Source: Nitrosomonas ureae (GTDB lineage Bacteria; Pseudomonadota; Gammaproteobacteria; Burkholderiales; Nitrosomonadaceae). From it: a DNA stretch of 64,000 bases. The DNA is taken from assembly GCF_001455205.1 (NCBI RefSeq), contig NZ_CP013341.1, forward strand, positions 2,976,001 to 3,040,000, written 5' to 3'. The position numbers and the translations under genes were made by a program. This document shows positions 46,744 to 57,714 of the stretch, piece after piece; position 1 is the first letter of the stretch, and every line of letters begins with the position of its first letter. The notes below the pieces were generated by a model that made no database searches, had not been told where the DNA came from, and saw only the letters and a list, made by a program, of their open reading frames with translations.

Positions 46744-47340
46744 TTGAATCTCCAATAGAGTAAATAAAGAAAAATATTAAAAAACCAACCGCCTTGGACT
46801 TACTTGGGTTTTAATTCAATACAGGTGGCATTCTAGGTTCATTATTTGATTGTATCTATAGGAAATTCCTACTCATTTCTTACTATGCCTGCACAACCCC
46901 GCATAGTACATTCGTACCGACTTTACAAGACTATATCAATGTAATCAGTGATATATATAATCGCCCTTCTAATTGATAGTTGATATCGAAAAACAGCTGA
47001 TAATCTTTTTAAATACTAAATCTGCTGTTCGACAACCTTCACTTTGTATAGAGTATATTTTGATGCCAGGTTATACAGTAATCAAAGATTACCATTGATG
47101 GTTCGGATGCTACGTTGTTTCAATGAGCTGGCAAACGGACAATCATTGCAGCTTTTAATATTTTTTCAATTAATAATGGTTTTGTAGAGCGGGAAATTGT
47201 CTCTCTATCGGATACGTTGTCAGATTTCATCCGAATCAATTGAATAAAGATATCCAATGACTTCATACGTGATGATAATTTCCTGTGCATCCATCACAAG
47301 GTCAGTTTAAGCAACGGATTTTATGTACATCGAGACCAGA
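46744..47340. other. Intergenic region, about 600 bp
   Basis: AT-rich, with no supported gene. Between two minus-strand genes, it should hold the promoter of the PEP-CTERM gene. I see no tRNA, CRISPR or strong hairpin. Confidence 0.4.
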
Positions 47341-48201
47341 TCATGCACATAAGGCCTCTGTCAATAATCGCACTTCCTCCTCCGAATCCTTTAATATTTC
47401 GCCCAGTGTTGTATCATCGATTAACAAATTAACGTTAACAGGGGCATCGCTATATCTCTGATCTGAGGGTAAAGTGAAAGGGGATTTGACCGGAGCCAAC
47501 TGATTGGCTATTAGCAGTGTATCGCCGAGCGAGCTGGGTGGAAATGTTAAATACCCATGCCACAGATAAATAATATTTTCCAATACCGGATCCGGAACTG
47601 AAAGTGCTTTTAAGACGGCAGTACCGATGATAATTTCACAATTGAGTTCACCATCCTCTTCCAACTCTTCGTCACTGCTCCATGAACTCGCCATGCTTTC
47701 ATCAATTAATCCCGGATAATACTTCTCCCGAGCCAATAAGTAAAACCAGCTAATTTCGTGAATTATTCCGGCGAACATGGCTGTTTCGGGATCTTGCCGG
47801 GTGACCCGGCGCGCGATAACTTGTGCCAGCGCAGCCACATAAGCGGAGTGTTTCCATAATTGAGCAACCTGCTCGCTTCTGGCCAGCGACCCTACCAGCT
47901 GCTGTACCACCACTACTGTTGCCAAATTTCGCACCGTTCGCATACCGATTAATGTAACTGCTGAGCGTACGTCGGTAATTTTCCTGCTGGAGCGATTAAA
48001 CACAGGAGAATTGGCTATTGCAACTACTTTTGCCGATAGCAGCGGCTCAGCTTGAATCAATCGCGCTACAGAATCCATACTACAATCGGGATCTTCTAAT
48101 TTTTCTTTGATCTTGATCGCCGCAGTAGCGGAGGTCGGAAAAATCAATCGCCCTTGTTCCACTTCGGCTGCTAATACACCTAATATTGCACTTTTTTCCA
48201 T
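47341..48201 (-). CDS. HDOD-domain protein
   Basis: A 286-residue protein consisting essentially of one HDOD domain: PTSATAAIKIKEKLEDPDCSM, VARLIQAEPLLSAKVVAIAN, VRSAVTLIGMRTVRNLATVV and AALAQVIARR. The HD metal pair is replaced. ATG 48201, with AGAGG five bases upstream, is preferred over the ATG at 48225. It is a regulatory domain of unknown target and the second HDOD gene in this window (see 25.4 kb). Confidence 0.85.
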   Translation of the reverse strand: MEKSAILGVLAAEVEQGRLIFPTSATAAIKIKEKLEDPDCSMDSVARLIQAEPLLSAKVVAIANSPVFNRSSRKITDVRSAVTLIGMRTVRNLATVVVVQQLVGSLARSEQVAQLWKHSAYVAALAQVIARRVTRQDPETAMFAGIIHEISWFYLLAREKYYPGLIDESMASSWSSDEELEEDGELNCEIIIGTAVLKALSVPDPVLENIIYLWHGYLTFPPSSLGDTLLIANQLAPVKSPFTLPSDQRYSDAPVNVNLLIDDTTLGEILKDSEEEVRLLTEALCA

Positions 48202-48455
48202 AAATACCTCTGTCCACTGTACCAAGCAACGTATGAGTTATTTTGACCGGCTTTCAAATTACACTACGATGTTAGAAAATAAATTAACAAAAAAAGCAAT
48301 TAATAGAAGCTATTTCTCGTACATTCGGTGTGTGATGACTGAATAATAAATAGTTTTGCAACCGACTGCGCCTGTGGCAGCTTATAATAGAACCCTTATC
48401 TTGTACTATAATTCCTAACTATTTACAGATTCAGATTTTGATTAAAACTTAATCT

Positions 48456-49721
48456 ATGGACACCACAGACATCAAAAGTTATATGTATTTCGTCGGCCAG
48501 GAAGCACGTGCAGCCTCTCGTTTGATTGCAAAGGCCGATACTGCAACTAAAAATCAAGCATTAATTGCTATGGCCAACGCCATCCGTCGTGATGAATCAT
48601 TATTATTAGCGGCCAATGCCAAAGATCTGGAGAATGCGCGTGCGAAAGATCTCGAAGCTTCAATGATCGACCGCTTGGCTTTGTCGGCCAAAGGCGTGGC
48701 CGCAATGACGGAAGGTTTGATGCAGATTGCTGCGTTGGCTGATCCGGTAGGAGAAATCAGTGGATTGAATTACCGTCCATCCGGCATTCAGGTGGGGAAA
48801 ATGCGCGTGCCTCTGGGAGTGATCGGCATTATTTATGAAGCGCGCCCAAATGTGACGGCTGACGCTGCAGGTTTGTGCTTGAAAGCGGGTAATGCGGCAA
48901 TTTTACGTGGCGGGTCGGAAGCCATTAATAGTAATCAGGCAATTGCTGCGTGTGTAAAAGAAGGGTTACGCCTGGCCGGTTTGCCGGAAACAGCAGTACA
49001 AGTGATTGAAACCATCGATCGCGCTGCTGTTGGCGAACTGATCACCATGGAAAATTTTGTTGACGTGATTGTACCTCGTGGCGGCAAAGGCCTGATCGAG
49101 CGCATTACAAAAGAAGCACGCGTCCCGGTGATTAAGCATCTGGATGGTGTTTGTCACGTGTACATAGACGATGAAGCAGACTTTGATAAAGCGGTGCGCA
49201 TAGCGGATAACGCAAAAACCCAACGTTACGGCACTTGCAACACGATGGAAACGCTACTGATCCACGCAGAGATAGCGCCGAGAATATTGCCCGTGCTGAA
49301 CAAAATTTATATCGATAAAGGTGTCGAACTACGCGGCGATGAAACAGCATGCGACATTATTCCACAAATTAAAGCAGCGACTGAGCAGGATTGGTATGAA
49401 GAATACCTGGCACCAATACTGAGCATACGCATTGTAGCGGGATTAGAGCAAGCGATTGATCACATTACGAAATATGGCTCGCAGCATACCGATGCGATTG
49501 TTACCGAAAACTATACCCGTGCACGCCGCTTTCTGCGCGAAGTCGATTCCAGCTCGGTGATGGTCAACACTACCCCGCGTTTCGCGGATGGATTTGAATA
49601 CGGCCTGGGTGCGGAGATTGGCATTTCTACCGACAAAATCCATGCACGCGGCCCGGTCGGCTTGGAAGGATTGACCAGCCAGAAATTTATCGTGCTGGGT
49701 GACGGTCAGATAAGGCAATAA
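48456..49721 (+). CDS. proA: Gamma-glutamyl phosphate reductase
   Basis: A 421-residue NADPH-dependent enzyme of proline synthesis, of the aldehyde dehydrogenase superfamily. Conserved segments are [37 protein letters not shown], and the Cys-containing [10 protein letters not shown] (active Cys in [10 protein letters not shown]). It ends [22 protein letters not shown], as usual. It makes glutamate 5-semialdehyde from the product of ProB. proB is not in this window. lpdA follows 21 bases later. Confidence 0.96.
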   Translation: MDTTDIKSYMYFVGQEARAASRLIAKADTATKNQALIAMANAIRRDESLLLAANAKDLENARAKDLEASMIDRLALSAKGVAAMTEGLMQIAALADPVGEISGLNYRPSGIQVGKMRVPLGVIGIIYEARPNVTADAAGLCLKAGNAAILRGGSEAINSNQAIAACVKEGLRLAGLPETAVQVIETIDRAAVGELITMENFVDVIVPRGGKGLIERITKEARVPVIKHLDGVCHVYIDDEADFDKAVRIADNAKTQRYGTCNTMETLLIHAEIAPRILPVLNKIYIDKGVELRGDETACDIIPQIKAATEQDWYEEYLAPILSIRIVAGLEQAIDHITKYGSQHTDAIVTENYTRARRFLREVDSSSVMVNTTPRFADGFEYGLGAEIGISTDKIHARGPVGLEGLTSQKFIVLGDGQIRQ

Positions 49722-49742
49722 ATTCATCAATAAAAGGGTATT

Positions 49743-51500
49743 ATGACGCGAATTGTTGAAGTAAAAGTTCCTGATATCGGTGATTTTAAAGATGTTCCGG
49801 TTATTGAAGTGTTCGTTGCGCCCGGCGTATCCGTTGAGAAAGAAACCTCTCTCATTACGCTGGAAACTGATAAGGCCTCAATGGAAGTACCTTCACCCCA
49901 CGCCGGGGTGATTAAGGAAATCAAAGTCAAAGTTGGCGACAAAGTATCCGAAGGTTCGGTTATCCTCACCTTGGCGGTAAACGAACCATCCAAAGGCACA
50001 GAGGATCAAAAAAAAGAAACCGAAATCAACCAGGAAATACCGGCCAAGATCCCCGCCCCTGTAACAACATCAACCCAATCCAGTTCACAAAGCGATATCC
50101 ACGCCGAAGTGGTGGTGCTTGGTGCTGGTCCTGGAGGGTATACTGCCGCTTTCCGCGCAGCTGATTTAGGGAAAAAAGTGGTTTTGATCGAGCGCCATGC
50201 CGCACTCGGCGGAGTATGTTTAAATGTTGGCTGCATTCCATCCAAAGCTCTGCTGCATACCGCCAAAATCATTACCGAAGCGGAAGAAGCACAAGCACAG
50301 GGAATCGTATTTGGTAAGCCTCAAGTCGATATTAACAAGCTGCGCACCTGGAAGGAATCAGTGATCAACAAGCTAACCAAAGGCCTGAAAGCACTGGCAA
50401 AGCAACGCAAAGTTACAATCATTCACGGTACCGGAAAATTTGCCGCACCGCATCTGATACAAGTTGAAACCGGTGAAGGTGTAAAAACGATATCATTTGA
50501 CAACTGCATTATTGCGGTAGGTTCCAGCGTGACCCGTATTCCCGGTTTTCCTTATGATGACCCACGTCTGATGGATTCCACCGATGCTCTTCAACTGAGC
50601 GATATACCTCAACGAATGCTGATTATAGGTGGCGGCATTATCGGCTTGGAGATGGCAACAGTCTATGACGCATTGGGAAGCAAAATCAGTGTAGTGGAAT
50701 GGATGAATCAATTGATTCCAGGTGCTGATACCGATCTGGTGAAACCATTGTACCGTCGCATCAAGAAACGCTACGAAGCGATTTACCTTGAAACCAAGGT
50801 AACCCGGATTGAAACTGGGAAAGCCGGACTGACGGTAACTTTTGAGGGCAAGAATGCTCCGGAACCCCAAACTTATGATCGCATTCTGATGGCGGTCGGT
50901 CGCAGCCCTAACGGGCAGGAGATCGATGCTGAGAAAATTGGCATCAAAATCAATGAACGCGGTTTCATTTCCGTGGATCAACACATGCGTACCAATCTTC
51001 CGCATATCCTGGCAATCGGGGATATTGCCAGTGAACCAATGCTAGCTCATAAAGCAACCTATGAAGGCAAACTGGCAGCCGAGATAATTGCCGGACACAA
51101 GGTTATCTTTGATGCCCGCACCATTCCTTCAGTGGCGTATACTGATCCTGAGATCGCGTGGATGGGCCTGACCGAGAAAGAAGCCATTCAACTGGGTATT
51201 GATTACGAGAAAACCAGTTTCCCTTGGGCCGCCAGCGGCAGAGCAATCTCGATGGCCCGTGAAGAAGGATTGACACAATTGCTCTTGGATAAAAATACAC
51301 GTCGCATCCTTGGCGCCGGCATTACAGGCGTTAATGCCGGTGAGTTGATTGCTGAAACCGTACTGGCATTGGAAATGGGTGCTGACATGCAAGATATCAG
51401 CTTGACAATCCATCCGCATCCCACGCTCTCAGAAACAGTTTTATTTGCTGCTGAAATGGCAGAAGGAACCATCACTGATCTTTTTATACCTAAGAAATAA
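49743..51500 (+). CDS. lpdA: Dihydrolipoyl dehydrogenase with N-terminal lipoyl domain
   Basis: A 585-residue fusion. The N-terminal lipoyl domain (about 1-80) has the lipoylation lysine in [10 protein letters not shown] Lys/Gln/Pro-rich linker follows (about 82-120), then E3: FAD site [16 protein letters not shown], redox disulfide [13 protein letters not shown] (C-x4-C), NAD motif [13 protein letters not shown] and the C-terminal interface with [12 protein letters not shown] lies six bases before the ATG. E3 reoxidises dihydrolipoamide for pyruvate or 2-oxoglutarate dehydrogenase or glycine cleavage. No aceE/aceF is next to it; the upstream gene is proA. Confidence 0.95.
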   Translation: MTRIVEVKVPDIGDFKDVPVIEVFVAPGVSVEKETSLITLETDKASMEVPSPHAGVIKEIKVKVGDKVSEGSVILTLAVNEPSKGTEDQKKETEINQEIPAKIPAPVTTSTQSSSQSDIHAEVVVLGAGPGGYTAAFRAADLGKKVVLIERHAALGGVCLNVGCIPSKALLHTAKIITEAEEAQAQGIVFGKPQVDINKLRTWKESVINKLTKGLKALAKQRKVTIIHGTGKFAAPHLIQVETGEGVKTISFDNCIIAVGSSVTRIPGFPYDDPRLMDSTDALQLSDIPQRMLIIGGGIIGLEMATVYDALGSKISVVEWMNQLIPGADTDLVKPLYRRIKKRYEAIYLETKVTRIETGKAGLTVTFEGKNAPEPQTYDRILMAVGRSPNGQEIDAEKIGIKINERGFISVDQHMRTNLPHILAIGDIASEPMLAHKATYEGKLAAEIIAGHKVIFDARTIPSVAYTDPEIAWMGLTEKEAIQLGIDYEKTSFPWAASGRAISMAREEGLTQLLLDKNTRRILGAGITGVNAGELIAETVLALEMGADMQDISLTIHPHPTLSETVLFAAEMAEGTITDLFIPKK

Positions 51501-51565
51501 CTCTATCAATAAACCAATAGGTTATTGTCAATTGGGCAATCTTCATCACTACTTTAATTTCTATA

Positions 51566-51970
51566 ATGACCGCTAAAAAAAATTATCTTATTTCATTCGT
51601 CATCCTGCTCATTATATGCGGTAGTATAAAAAATTCGTTCGCGACACATATTTCACAACCCGTCCTGATCGACCCTAAAACCCATTTTACTGTGGGCGAC
51701 ACCGTGGTTCTGAGCGGATGGGTGGAATACAATGCACAGCCTGCGCCCGATGTTTTACTTAATTTCAAGCTGATCCGTTCTGATGGGTCTCTAGTGGCGA
51801 ATCAATCCTATCCCAGTAATCAGAAAGGTCATTTTGAATTCAAATTTGATACTAAAAACGAACTCCCTGGTTCTTATCAATTCACCGTTACATCGCATTG
51901 TCTGGAAATTCATCGATACGCTTGTACTTATAAAAATCAAACACTATCCATTCAGCTAAGCAATCCCTGA
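51566..51970 (+). CDS. Exported Ig-like / macroglobulin-type protein
   Basis: A 134-residue protein with a signal peptide (KKNYLISFVILLIICGS to about residue 26) and a mature single beta-sandwich: FTVGDTVVLSGWVEYN, DVLLNFKLIRSDGSLV, GHFEFKFDTKNELPGSYQFTVTS. This pattern fits an Ig-like or alpha-2-macroglobulin MG2-like domain, seen in adhesive or structural envelope proteins. It lies 65 bases after lpdA and 142 bases before the retropepsin-like operon. It is not clear whether it belongs to that operon. Confidence 0.7.
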   Translation: MTAKKNYLISFVILLIICGSIKNSFATHISQPVLIDPKTHFTVGDTVVLSGWVEYNAQPAPDVLLNFKLIRSDGSLVANQSYPSNQKGHFEFKFDTKNELPGSYQFTVTSHCLEIHRYACTYKNQTLSIQLSNP

Positions 51971-52112
51971 CACTATTTGATAGTGCAAAGCTATATCGAG
52001 CATCACAACATAGGGATATTTCAAATTGCACCCGATAAATGGACAGATTAGCTGATATTATTCGTGCAACAGCAATGCTCTGTTTAAATAAATAATTAAG
52101 AATAAGAAAGTT

Positions 52113-52877
52113 ATGAGAATTGCTCATTGGTCTTACGCAAAAACTTGTTGTCGTTATTTCCTGTTAATGCTTGCAGTATTCGTTTTATTAGCCTGCAACA
52201 CACGTGAGAATCAGCTGGCAGAGCGTGAAGCGATGATTAGTGCTAGAGAATCAGAGCTAGTTACCCTGTTTGCCGAAATGACCGAACAAAAAAAATTGTT
52301 AGAAAAAAATGATTCCAAAGATCTTCCCGATACCATGAAGAACTCAACGGAAAAAACTTGTTCTTGCGATTCAAACCTTGATGAAGCACCCGTAAAAGAG
52401 CCGTCGGATATCGCTGAGACTAAAACTAAAACATTATTGGGCGGTATAGAGAATGCTTTTCTTGATCCCCCCGGTATGGAATTTAGTGCGAGAATCGACA
52501 CCGGAGCCCAAACATCATCATTGAATGCGCTTGATATTATTGAGTTTGAAAGAGATGGGAAACCTTTTGTAAAATTCAGTTTAATTCATCCATTAACTGG
52601 AGATAAACTGGAATTGACCCGGCGGCTACGGCGATACGTACGTATTAAAGGGCGTGGTGGCAGGGAGTCACATCGCCGTCCGGTGGTCAGGATTCGTGTA
52701 ATGCTTGCCGATATCGATGAGCAGATCAATTTCACGCTGGAAGATCGTAGCCGCTTCAAACATCAAGTACTGATCGGACGCAATTTACTGCAGGATCTGG
52801 CTATTGTCGATGTCAGCAAGAAAAACGTTGCGACTCCAAAAATCGAAAATTCGGATACAGCGAGCGAGATCAAATAA
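52113..52877 (+). CDS. Retropepsin-like (ATP-dependent zinc protease family) lipoprotein
   Basis: A 254-residue protein. A lipobox LLAC (Cys 28) marks a lipoprotein. A coiled coil rich in Glu/Arg (about 33-65) leads to a C-terminal domain (about 120-245) with FSARIDTGAQTSSL (D129-T-G), the single Asp motif of retropepsin-like proteases, and HQVLIGRNLLQDL. The family is usually annotated as ATP-dependent zinc protease (PF05618), although the fold is aspartic. Its stop codon and the next start share one A (TAATG). It is the first gene of a conserved three-gene set with a 7TM transglutaminase and an ATP-grasp ligase, described as an osmotic or envelope system in other proteobacteria. Confidence 0.85.
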   Translation: MRIAHWSYAKTCCRYFLLMLAVFVLLACNTRENQLAEREAMISARESELVTLFAEMTEQKKLLEKNDSKDLPDTMKNSTEKTCSCDSNLDEAPVKEPSDIAETKTKTLLGGIENAFLDPPGMEFSARIDTGAQTSSLNALDIIEFERDGKPFVKFSLIHPLTGDKLELTRRLRRYVRIKGRGGRESHRRPVVRIRVMLADIDEQINFTLEDRSRFKHQVLIGRNLLQDLAIVDVSKKNVATPKIENSDTASEIK

Positions 52878-54427
52878 TGCATACAAGACTAAGACTCTAT
52901 ATTCTAGTTATCCTGATCATGGGATTTGGAATTGGTCTGATTTTGTACAAACACTTTGCTTTAGGATTTCCCTTATTGCCGGATGACAAGAAATCAGTCT
53001 GGACTATTGAAGCCCGGATAAATTTTGTCGCACGAGGCGACCCTGTGGTCGTATCTTTTGCATTGCCCCCGCAGACTCCGGATATTGTTTTCATGAAAGA
53101 AGATTTCGCCTCCCCAGATTATGGGTTCAGTGAAGTCATTTCACCTACTGGACGTCGTGCCGAGTGGAGCAAAAGAACCGCAAACGGCCCGCAAACAGCT
53201 TATTACAGGCTCAGCCTGTATGAAACTGAGCAAATTGTTTCAGCTCAAATAACGGACGATCTTCCACCAGAACCTGAAAAACCTGAATTTGATGAAGTGA
53301 TCAAAACAGCGGCTATCACCCTGTTGGAACAAGTACATGGCAGATCTGCCAATACTGAAATTTTCACTCGTGAATTGATTGCCACATTAAATTCCAAAAC
53401 GCCCAGTCAGAATCAGAGCCTGCTACTGAATGAAAAATCCGGTGAAGATTATAAGACGTATTTGATTATCAATCTATTGGCGATGGAAGGAATCAGCGCG
53501 CGCATCGTTCGAGGGTTATACCTGGAAGATGGCCGACGCAGGCAATCACTGATCAACTTCGTGGAAGTTTATATTGGGGGGCAATGGCTCCTGTTTAATC
53601 AGAATTCCGGAGTACATGGAAAACCGGAAAATTTTCTGATCTGGCAACGTGGTGATCAATCTTTGCTTGATGTAGTGGGTGGCAAGAATTCACAAATATC
53701 TTTCGCAATTATTAAGAATGTTCATTCAACCCGCAATCTAGTGGTTAGAGATGGCATGAACAAGCAAGCCGGCTTGGTGGATTTCTCCATCTACAGCCTG
53801 CCCATTGAGCAGCAAAATGCGTTCAAAATGATTTTATTATTACCCATTGGCGCTTTAATCGTCGTTATCATGCGCTTATTGATAGGTATAAGGACTTCCG
53901 GTACCTTTATGCCTATCCTGATCGCATTAGCTTTGATACAAACAACTTTGCTAACCGGAATCATCATTTTTCTGACAGTTGTGGGAATTGGACTACTGAT
54001 AAGATCATATTTATCGCGCCTGAATCTTCTGTTTGTTGCGCGCATTTCAGCTGTAATCATTGTAGTGATCGCAATCATCGCCAGTATCAGCATTATAAGC
54101 AACAAAATCGGACTTGATCAGGCTATGACGGTCACTTTCTTCCCGATGATCATTTTGTCATGGACCATTGAGCGTATGTCGGTGTTATGGGAGGAAGATG
54201 GTCCCCGGGAAGTATTTATTCAGGGAAGCGGAAGCTTGTTGACAGCGGTGATCGCCTATTTATTTATGACTAACCGGACCGTTGAATATCTGTCTTTTAA
54301 TTTTCCCGAATTGATGCTGGTTAATTTGGCTCTCATTCTGGTTCTGGGACAATATACCGGTTATCGTTTATCCGAGTTGTATCGTTTTCATTCATTGGAA
54401 AGACGCAATGTTTCTGGCAAGCGCTAG
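52877..54427 (+). CDS. Inactive transglutaminase fused to 7 TM helices
   Basis: A 516-residue inner-membrane protein. An N-terminal TM (about 7-27) anchors a periplasmic transglutaminase-like domain (about 100-300), which lacks an obvious Cys-His-Asp triad. About seven C-terminal TM helices follow (about 318-505: KMILLLPIGALIVVIM, GTFMPILIALALIQTTLLTG and so on). This matches the families Transglut_i_TM and 7TM_transglut. The start overlaps the upstream stop by one base, and its stop overlaps the next gene by 20 bases, so the three are translationally coupled. Confidence 0.88.
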   Translation: MHTRLRLYILVILIMGFGIGLILYKHFALGFPLLPDDKKSVWTIEARINFVARGDPVVVSFALPPQTPDIVFMKEDFASPDYGFSEVISPTGRRAEWSKRTANGPQTAYYRLSLYETEQIVSAQITDDLPPEPEKPEFDEVIKTAAITLLEQVHGRSANTEIFTRELIATLNSKTPSQNQSLLLNEKSGEDYKTYLIINLLAMEGISARIVRGLYLEDGRRRQSLINFVEVYIGGQWLLFNQNSGVHGKPENFLIWQRGDQSLLDVVGGKNSQISFAIIKNVHSTRNLVVRDGMNKQAGLVDFSIYSLPIEQQNAFKMILLLPIGALIVVIMRLLIGIRTSGTFMPILIALALIQTTLLTGIIIFLTVVGIGLLIRSYLSRLNLLFVARISAVIIVVIAIIASISIISNKIGLDQAMTVTFFPMIILSWTIERMSVLWEEDGPREVFIQGSGSLLTAVIAYLFMTNRTVEYLSFNFPELMLVNLALILVLGQYTGYRLSELYRFHSLERRNVSGKR

Positions 54428-55403
54428 AAAACTCAGAAGCTTGGGCATTATCGGGATGAATCAAAGAAACTTCGGTTTGATCTCCCGCTACAATCCCCGC
54501 CATTTATATCCACTCGTTGACGATAAGCTCAAGACCAAGCTATTAGCGCAAAAAGCCGGCATTACAGTGCCCAAACTACTTGGCACTGTTCAATATCAGC
54601 ATGATGTCAAATTACTGAAAGAATTACTGTGCCCACATGATCAGTTTGTTATCAAACCCGTTAAAGGAAGTGGCGGCAAAGGCATTTTGGTCATTATCGA
54701 GCATGATCATAATCTCTATTTTAAACCCAGCGGTGACTCGATTCAGTTAGTGGATATAGAAAGACATGTATCAAATATTCTAAGTGGCTTACATAGCCTG
54801 GGTGGCAAGCCCGATACCGTCATGATTGAATCATTGATACAGCTGGATCCGGTTTTTTCCGACTATAGTTACGAAGGTATTCCGGATATTCGTATTATTG
54901 TATTTCGGGGTTATCCCATTATGGCAATGCTACGGCTGACAACACATGTTTCGGACGGCAAAGCCAATTTGCATCAAGGTGCAGTAGGTGTCGGGATCGA
55001 TGTAGGTTCAGGCAAAGCGCTGCATGCCGTGCAATATGGTAATACCATTTCACATCACCCGGACACTCGCAAGACATTTTCAGAATTAACTGTTCCTCAT
55101 TGGGATAAACTATTGCAGCTTGCCGCTGCTTGTTATGAAATGACCGGCTTGGGGTATTTGGGTGCTGATCTGGTATTGGACAGGGATCGAGGCCTCATGA
55201 TTATTGAACTCAATGCGCGCCCCGGACTGGCGATACAGGTAGCCAATTTCGCCGGCTTGGCGCCACGAGTTGCCGTAATCGAGGCACTTAAAATCATTGA
55301 TCCCGATCCACAATTACGCGCTGCCTTCAGCAAAATTCACTTCGCCGTTGATGCAGATGCTCACCCTCTTCGTCACCTTCGCACACGCAGCGATGATCCT
55401 TGA
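54408..55403 (+). CDS. Alpha-L-glutamate ligase-like ATP-grasp protein
   Basis: A 331-residue ATP-grasp enzyme of the RimK-related group. The ATP-binding parts are FVIKPVKGSGGKGILVI and IIELNARPGLAIQVANFAGL (metal-binding Glu and Asn). It forms amide bonds, probably adding Glu or a similar amino acid to a carboxylate. As the third gene of a conserved set with a retropepsin-like lipoprotein and a 7TM protein, it probably tags or modifies a periplasm-associated or membrane target, but it has no signal itself. The start overlaps the upstream gene. Confidence 0.88.
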   Translation: MFLASARKLRSLGIIGMNQRNFGLISRYNPRHLYPLVDDKLKTKLLAQKAGITVPKLLGTVQYQHDVKLLKELLCPHDQFVIKPVKGSGGKGILVIIEHDHNLYFKPSGDSIQLVDIERHVSNILSGLHSLGGKPDTVMIESLIQLDPVFSDYSYEGIPDIRIIVFRGYPIMAMLRLTTHVSDGKANLHQGAVGVGIDVGSGKALHAVQYGNTISHHPDTRKTFSELTVPHWDKLLQLAAACYEMTGLGYLGADLVLDRDRGLMIIELNARPGLAIQVANFAGLAPRVAVIEALKIIDPDPQLRAAFSKIHFAVDADAHPLRHLRTRSDDP

Positions 55404-55449
55404 CTTCAAGAGACCTCATGTAAAATTAGACTTAGCGCCAATACGCATT

Positions 55450-57114
55450 CTAATCGTTTTTATTGACAATGACTTTGTTCCGCCCTCTTTGTTTTGCTTG
55501 ATAAAGCGCAGCATCAGCTGCTTCGCTCAAGCTTGCAGCATCGGGAAAATGCGCAAGATCCGCTATACCACAACTAAAATTTACCGAGAATTCTTCATCA
55601 TGACTCAAATGCAATAGCCGTGAGAAAACATTCCGTATCTCGTCAATCACTTTTGCTGCCGAGGTTGCATCAGTATCATTCATAATAATTGCAAATTCTT
55701 CGCCGCCGTAACGCCCGACAATATCCGTTTCTCGCAAGCGTTGCTTCAACAATCGCGCTAAGCTTTTGATTACGCGATCTCCCGCTGCATGACCATAACT
55801 GTCATTGATTTTCTTGAAGAAATCAATATCCACCATCGCAAATGATAACGAAGATTTCAGTCGACTGGAGCGTATTACTTCACGTGCCAATTCTTCCTTA
55901 ATAGCGGTATGATTCAATAAGCCGGTCAATCCGTCATGGATCATTAAAGACCTTAAAAACCGCGATCGAGTTACGCGAGTTGTGACGGCTGAAATTAAAT
56001 ATGCAGGATCGATGGGCTTAACCAAAAAGTCATCCCCACTCAGACTCATAGCTTCCGGTTGCGTGTTGAAATCGTTCTCAGAAGAAAGGTAGACGATAGG
56101 CGTACTCAGAAAACCATCTATCTGCCGGATAATTCTTGCCAATTCCAAGCCATTGCATCCTGGCATATACAAATCCATCAGAATAATATCTGGATTAAAA
56201 TCATTCAGCTTTTCCAATAACTGCATTGGCTCGGATACCGTTTTTACATGCATTTCAGCTTGCTCCAATATAGCAGCATGGTAAGCAAGCAGCGTTGGGC
56301 TATCATCCACAATTAATACGCGAAACGGTTCCTGAATTTGCGATGCAGTGATCAAATCCAGTTGATCAATTAATTCATTGGAGTTAATGGGTTTTGTGAA
56401 ATATGCGACACTGCCGGCGCGTACTGCACCTAGCCGGTACGCCATATCATCATGAGCTGAAATAAATATCACCCGAATGGGTTGAGTGCGCCCTTTCTGA
56501 ATTTGTTCCATGATTTGAATCCCGCCCATTTCATTCTCGGGAAATTCAATATCCATCAGGATAATCGCATGAGGGTTTTGTTCAACAGCGGCACGGAACT
56601 TATCGAGATGATTGTAAACCTCCACTTCATAACCATAATAACGTAATTGCAAAGCAAGTTCTTGCGCTGCCTCGAAATCATCTTCCACCACAAAAATCAG
56701 ATTAGATGCAGGAATATCCGGAACAAGCACATGTTCATCAGCTGCTTTTGAAATAACTTCAATGGTTAATATGGATTCTTTTTCAGTCGCAATTTTTTTC
56801 AATTCAAGAATTTGCTGCAAAATTCGTGATGCTTGCAAAGTATCGGCCGATATATCTTTCTGCATCAGGCTCTTGAGAACTTGCTCCAATGCCCTTGCCT
56901 CTATGCTCAGCTCGGGATAGCCAAATGTTTTGCCGTTGCTGACCAGATTGTGCACAGAACGATGCAGCTCTTGAAGCACTTTGATATCCCATTCGATTTG
57001 TAACTTATCCCAGAGGGCTTCAATTTCATCCATTCTATCCGGAAGCTCGTGTGCAAATAATGCCAATAACAAGCGCATTCTCTCCCGGAATTCTCTGTGT
57101 TCTGTCGTGTTCAT
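55450..57114 (-). CDS. Hpt-REC-REC-GGDEF diguanylate cyclase
   Basis: A 554-residue phosphorelay protein. An Hpt-like domain (about 10-110, His 55) is followed by REC1 (D188, K241), REC2 (D314, K366) and a GGDEF domain with GGEEF (470-474), so the active site is intact. The I-site RETD is at 461-464, five residues upstream, so product inhibition is expected. It would make c-di-GMP in response to phosphorylation. No sensor kinase is encoded next to it. It is convergent with the ATP-grasp gene. Confidence 0.93.
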   Translation of the reverse strand: MNTTEHREFRERMRLLLALFAHELPDRMDEIEALWDKLQIEWDIKVLQELHRSVHNLVSNGKTFGYPELSIEARALEQVLKSLMQKDISADTLQASRILQQILELKKIATEKESILTIEVISKAADEHVLVPDIPASNLIFVVEDDFEAAQELALQLRYYGYEVEVYNHLDKFRAAVEQNPHAIILMDIEFPENEMGGIQIMEQIQKGRTQPIRVIFISAHDDMAYRLGAVRAGSVAYFTKPINSNELIDQLDLITASQIQEPFRVLIVDDSPTLLAYHAAILEQAEMHVKTVSEPMQLLEKLNDFNPDIILMDLYMPGCNGLELARIIRQIDGFLSTPIVYLSSENDFNTQPEAMSLSGDDFLVKPIDPAYLISAVTTRVTRSRFLRSLMIHDGLTGLLNHTAIKEELAREVIRSSRLKSSLSFAMVDIDFFKKINDSYGHAAGDRVIKSLARLLKQRLRETDIVGRYGGEEFAIIMNDTDATSAAKVIDEIRNVFSRLLHLSHDEEFSVNFSCGIADLAHFPDAASLSEAADAALYQAKQRGRNKVIVNKND

Positions 57115-57714
57115 AGTTTTGTCTACCTAATGATATGAGATTTCAGCTATCAATTACTGTGGATGGAATTTCCCAATCCTGCCTGTTGTTGTCAAAACAA
57201 AGTTACCTAGATTCACTCCCCCACTTACTTAATTTACCTTAAGCAAGAAAATTTAATATTCAAATCTAACATATAAAAATCAATTACTAAATTAAATTAA
57301 TTCCAAACTTTCTCATCATCATATACAAGCTTACAAATTCAACAAACAAAGTTACATAGAAATCTCTGTTATTAAAAGATAAAATCACTACATTCCAAGA
57401 GCTGATGCCTTGATCAAGTTATTTTGTAAATACCATTCATGCTGTCACACTTTAGCAGCTCAGATATATCTTCTAATAAAGAACAAGGTGTTATGTGATT
57501 ACCTGAAATCTTGCTGGAGAATGCGTTGCAATTGATAAATCGCTAACAACACCCTGGCTTTTGTCGTATCTAAAATAGCCTCGCGAGTCACTCAGATTGA
57601 TCCGGTTTACTTTGCCAACAGATGGAATCCGTAATTATCTTTTAATATTAATATCATATTAAGAATCATCCGCTCCGATCGCACGATCTTAAGAATTACT
57701 TTATTACTTGAAAT
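57115..57714. other. Intergenic region, 600 bp
   Basis: AT-rich region between two minus-strand genes. It must contain the promoter of the diguanylate cyclase gene. No gene, RNA or strong hairpin is recognised. Confidence 0.4.
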
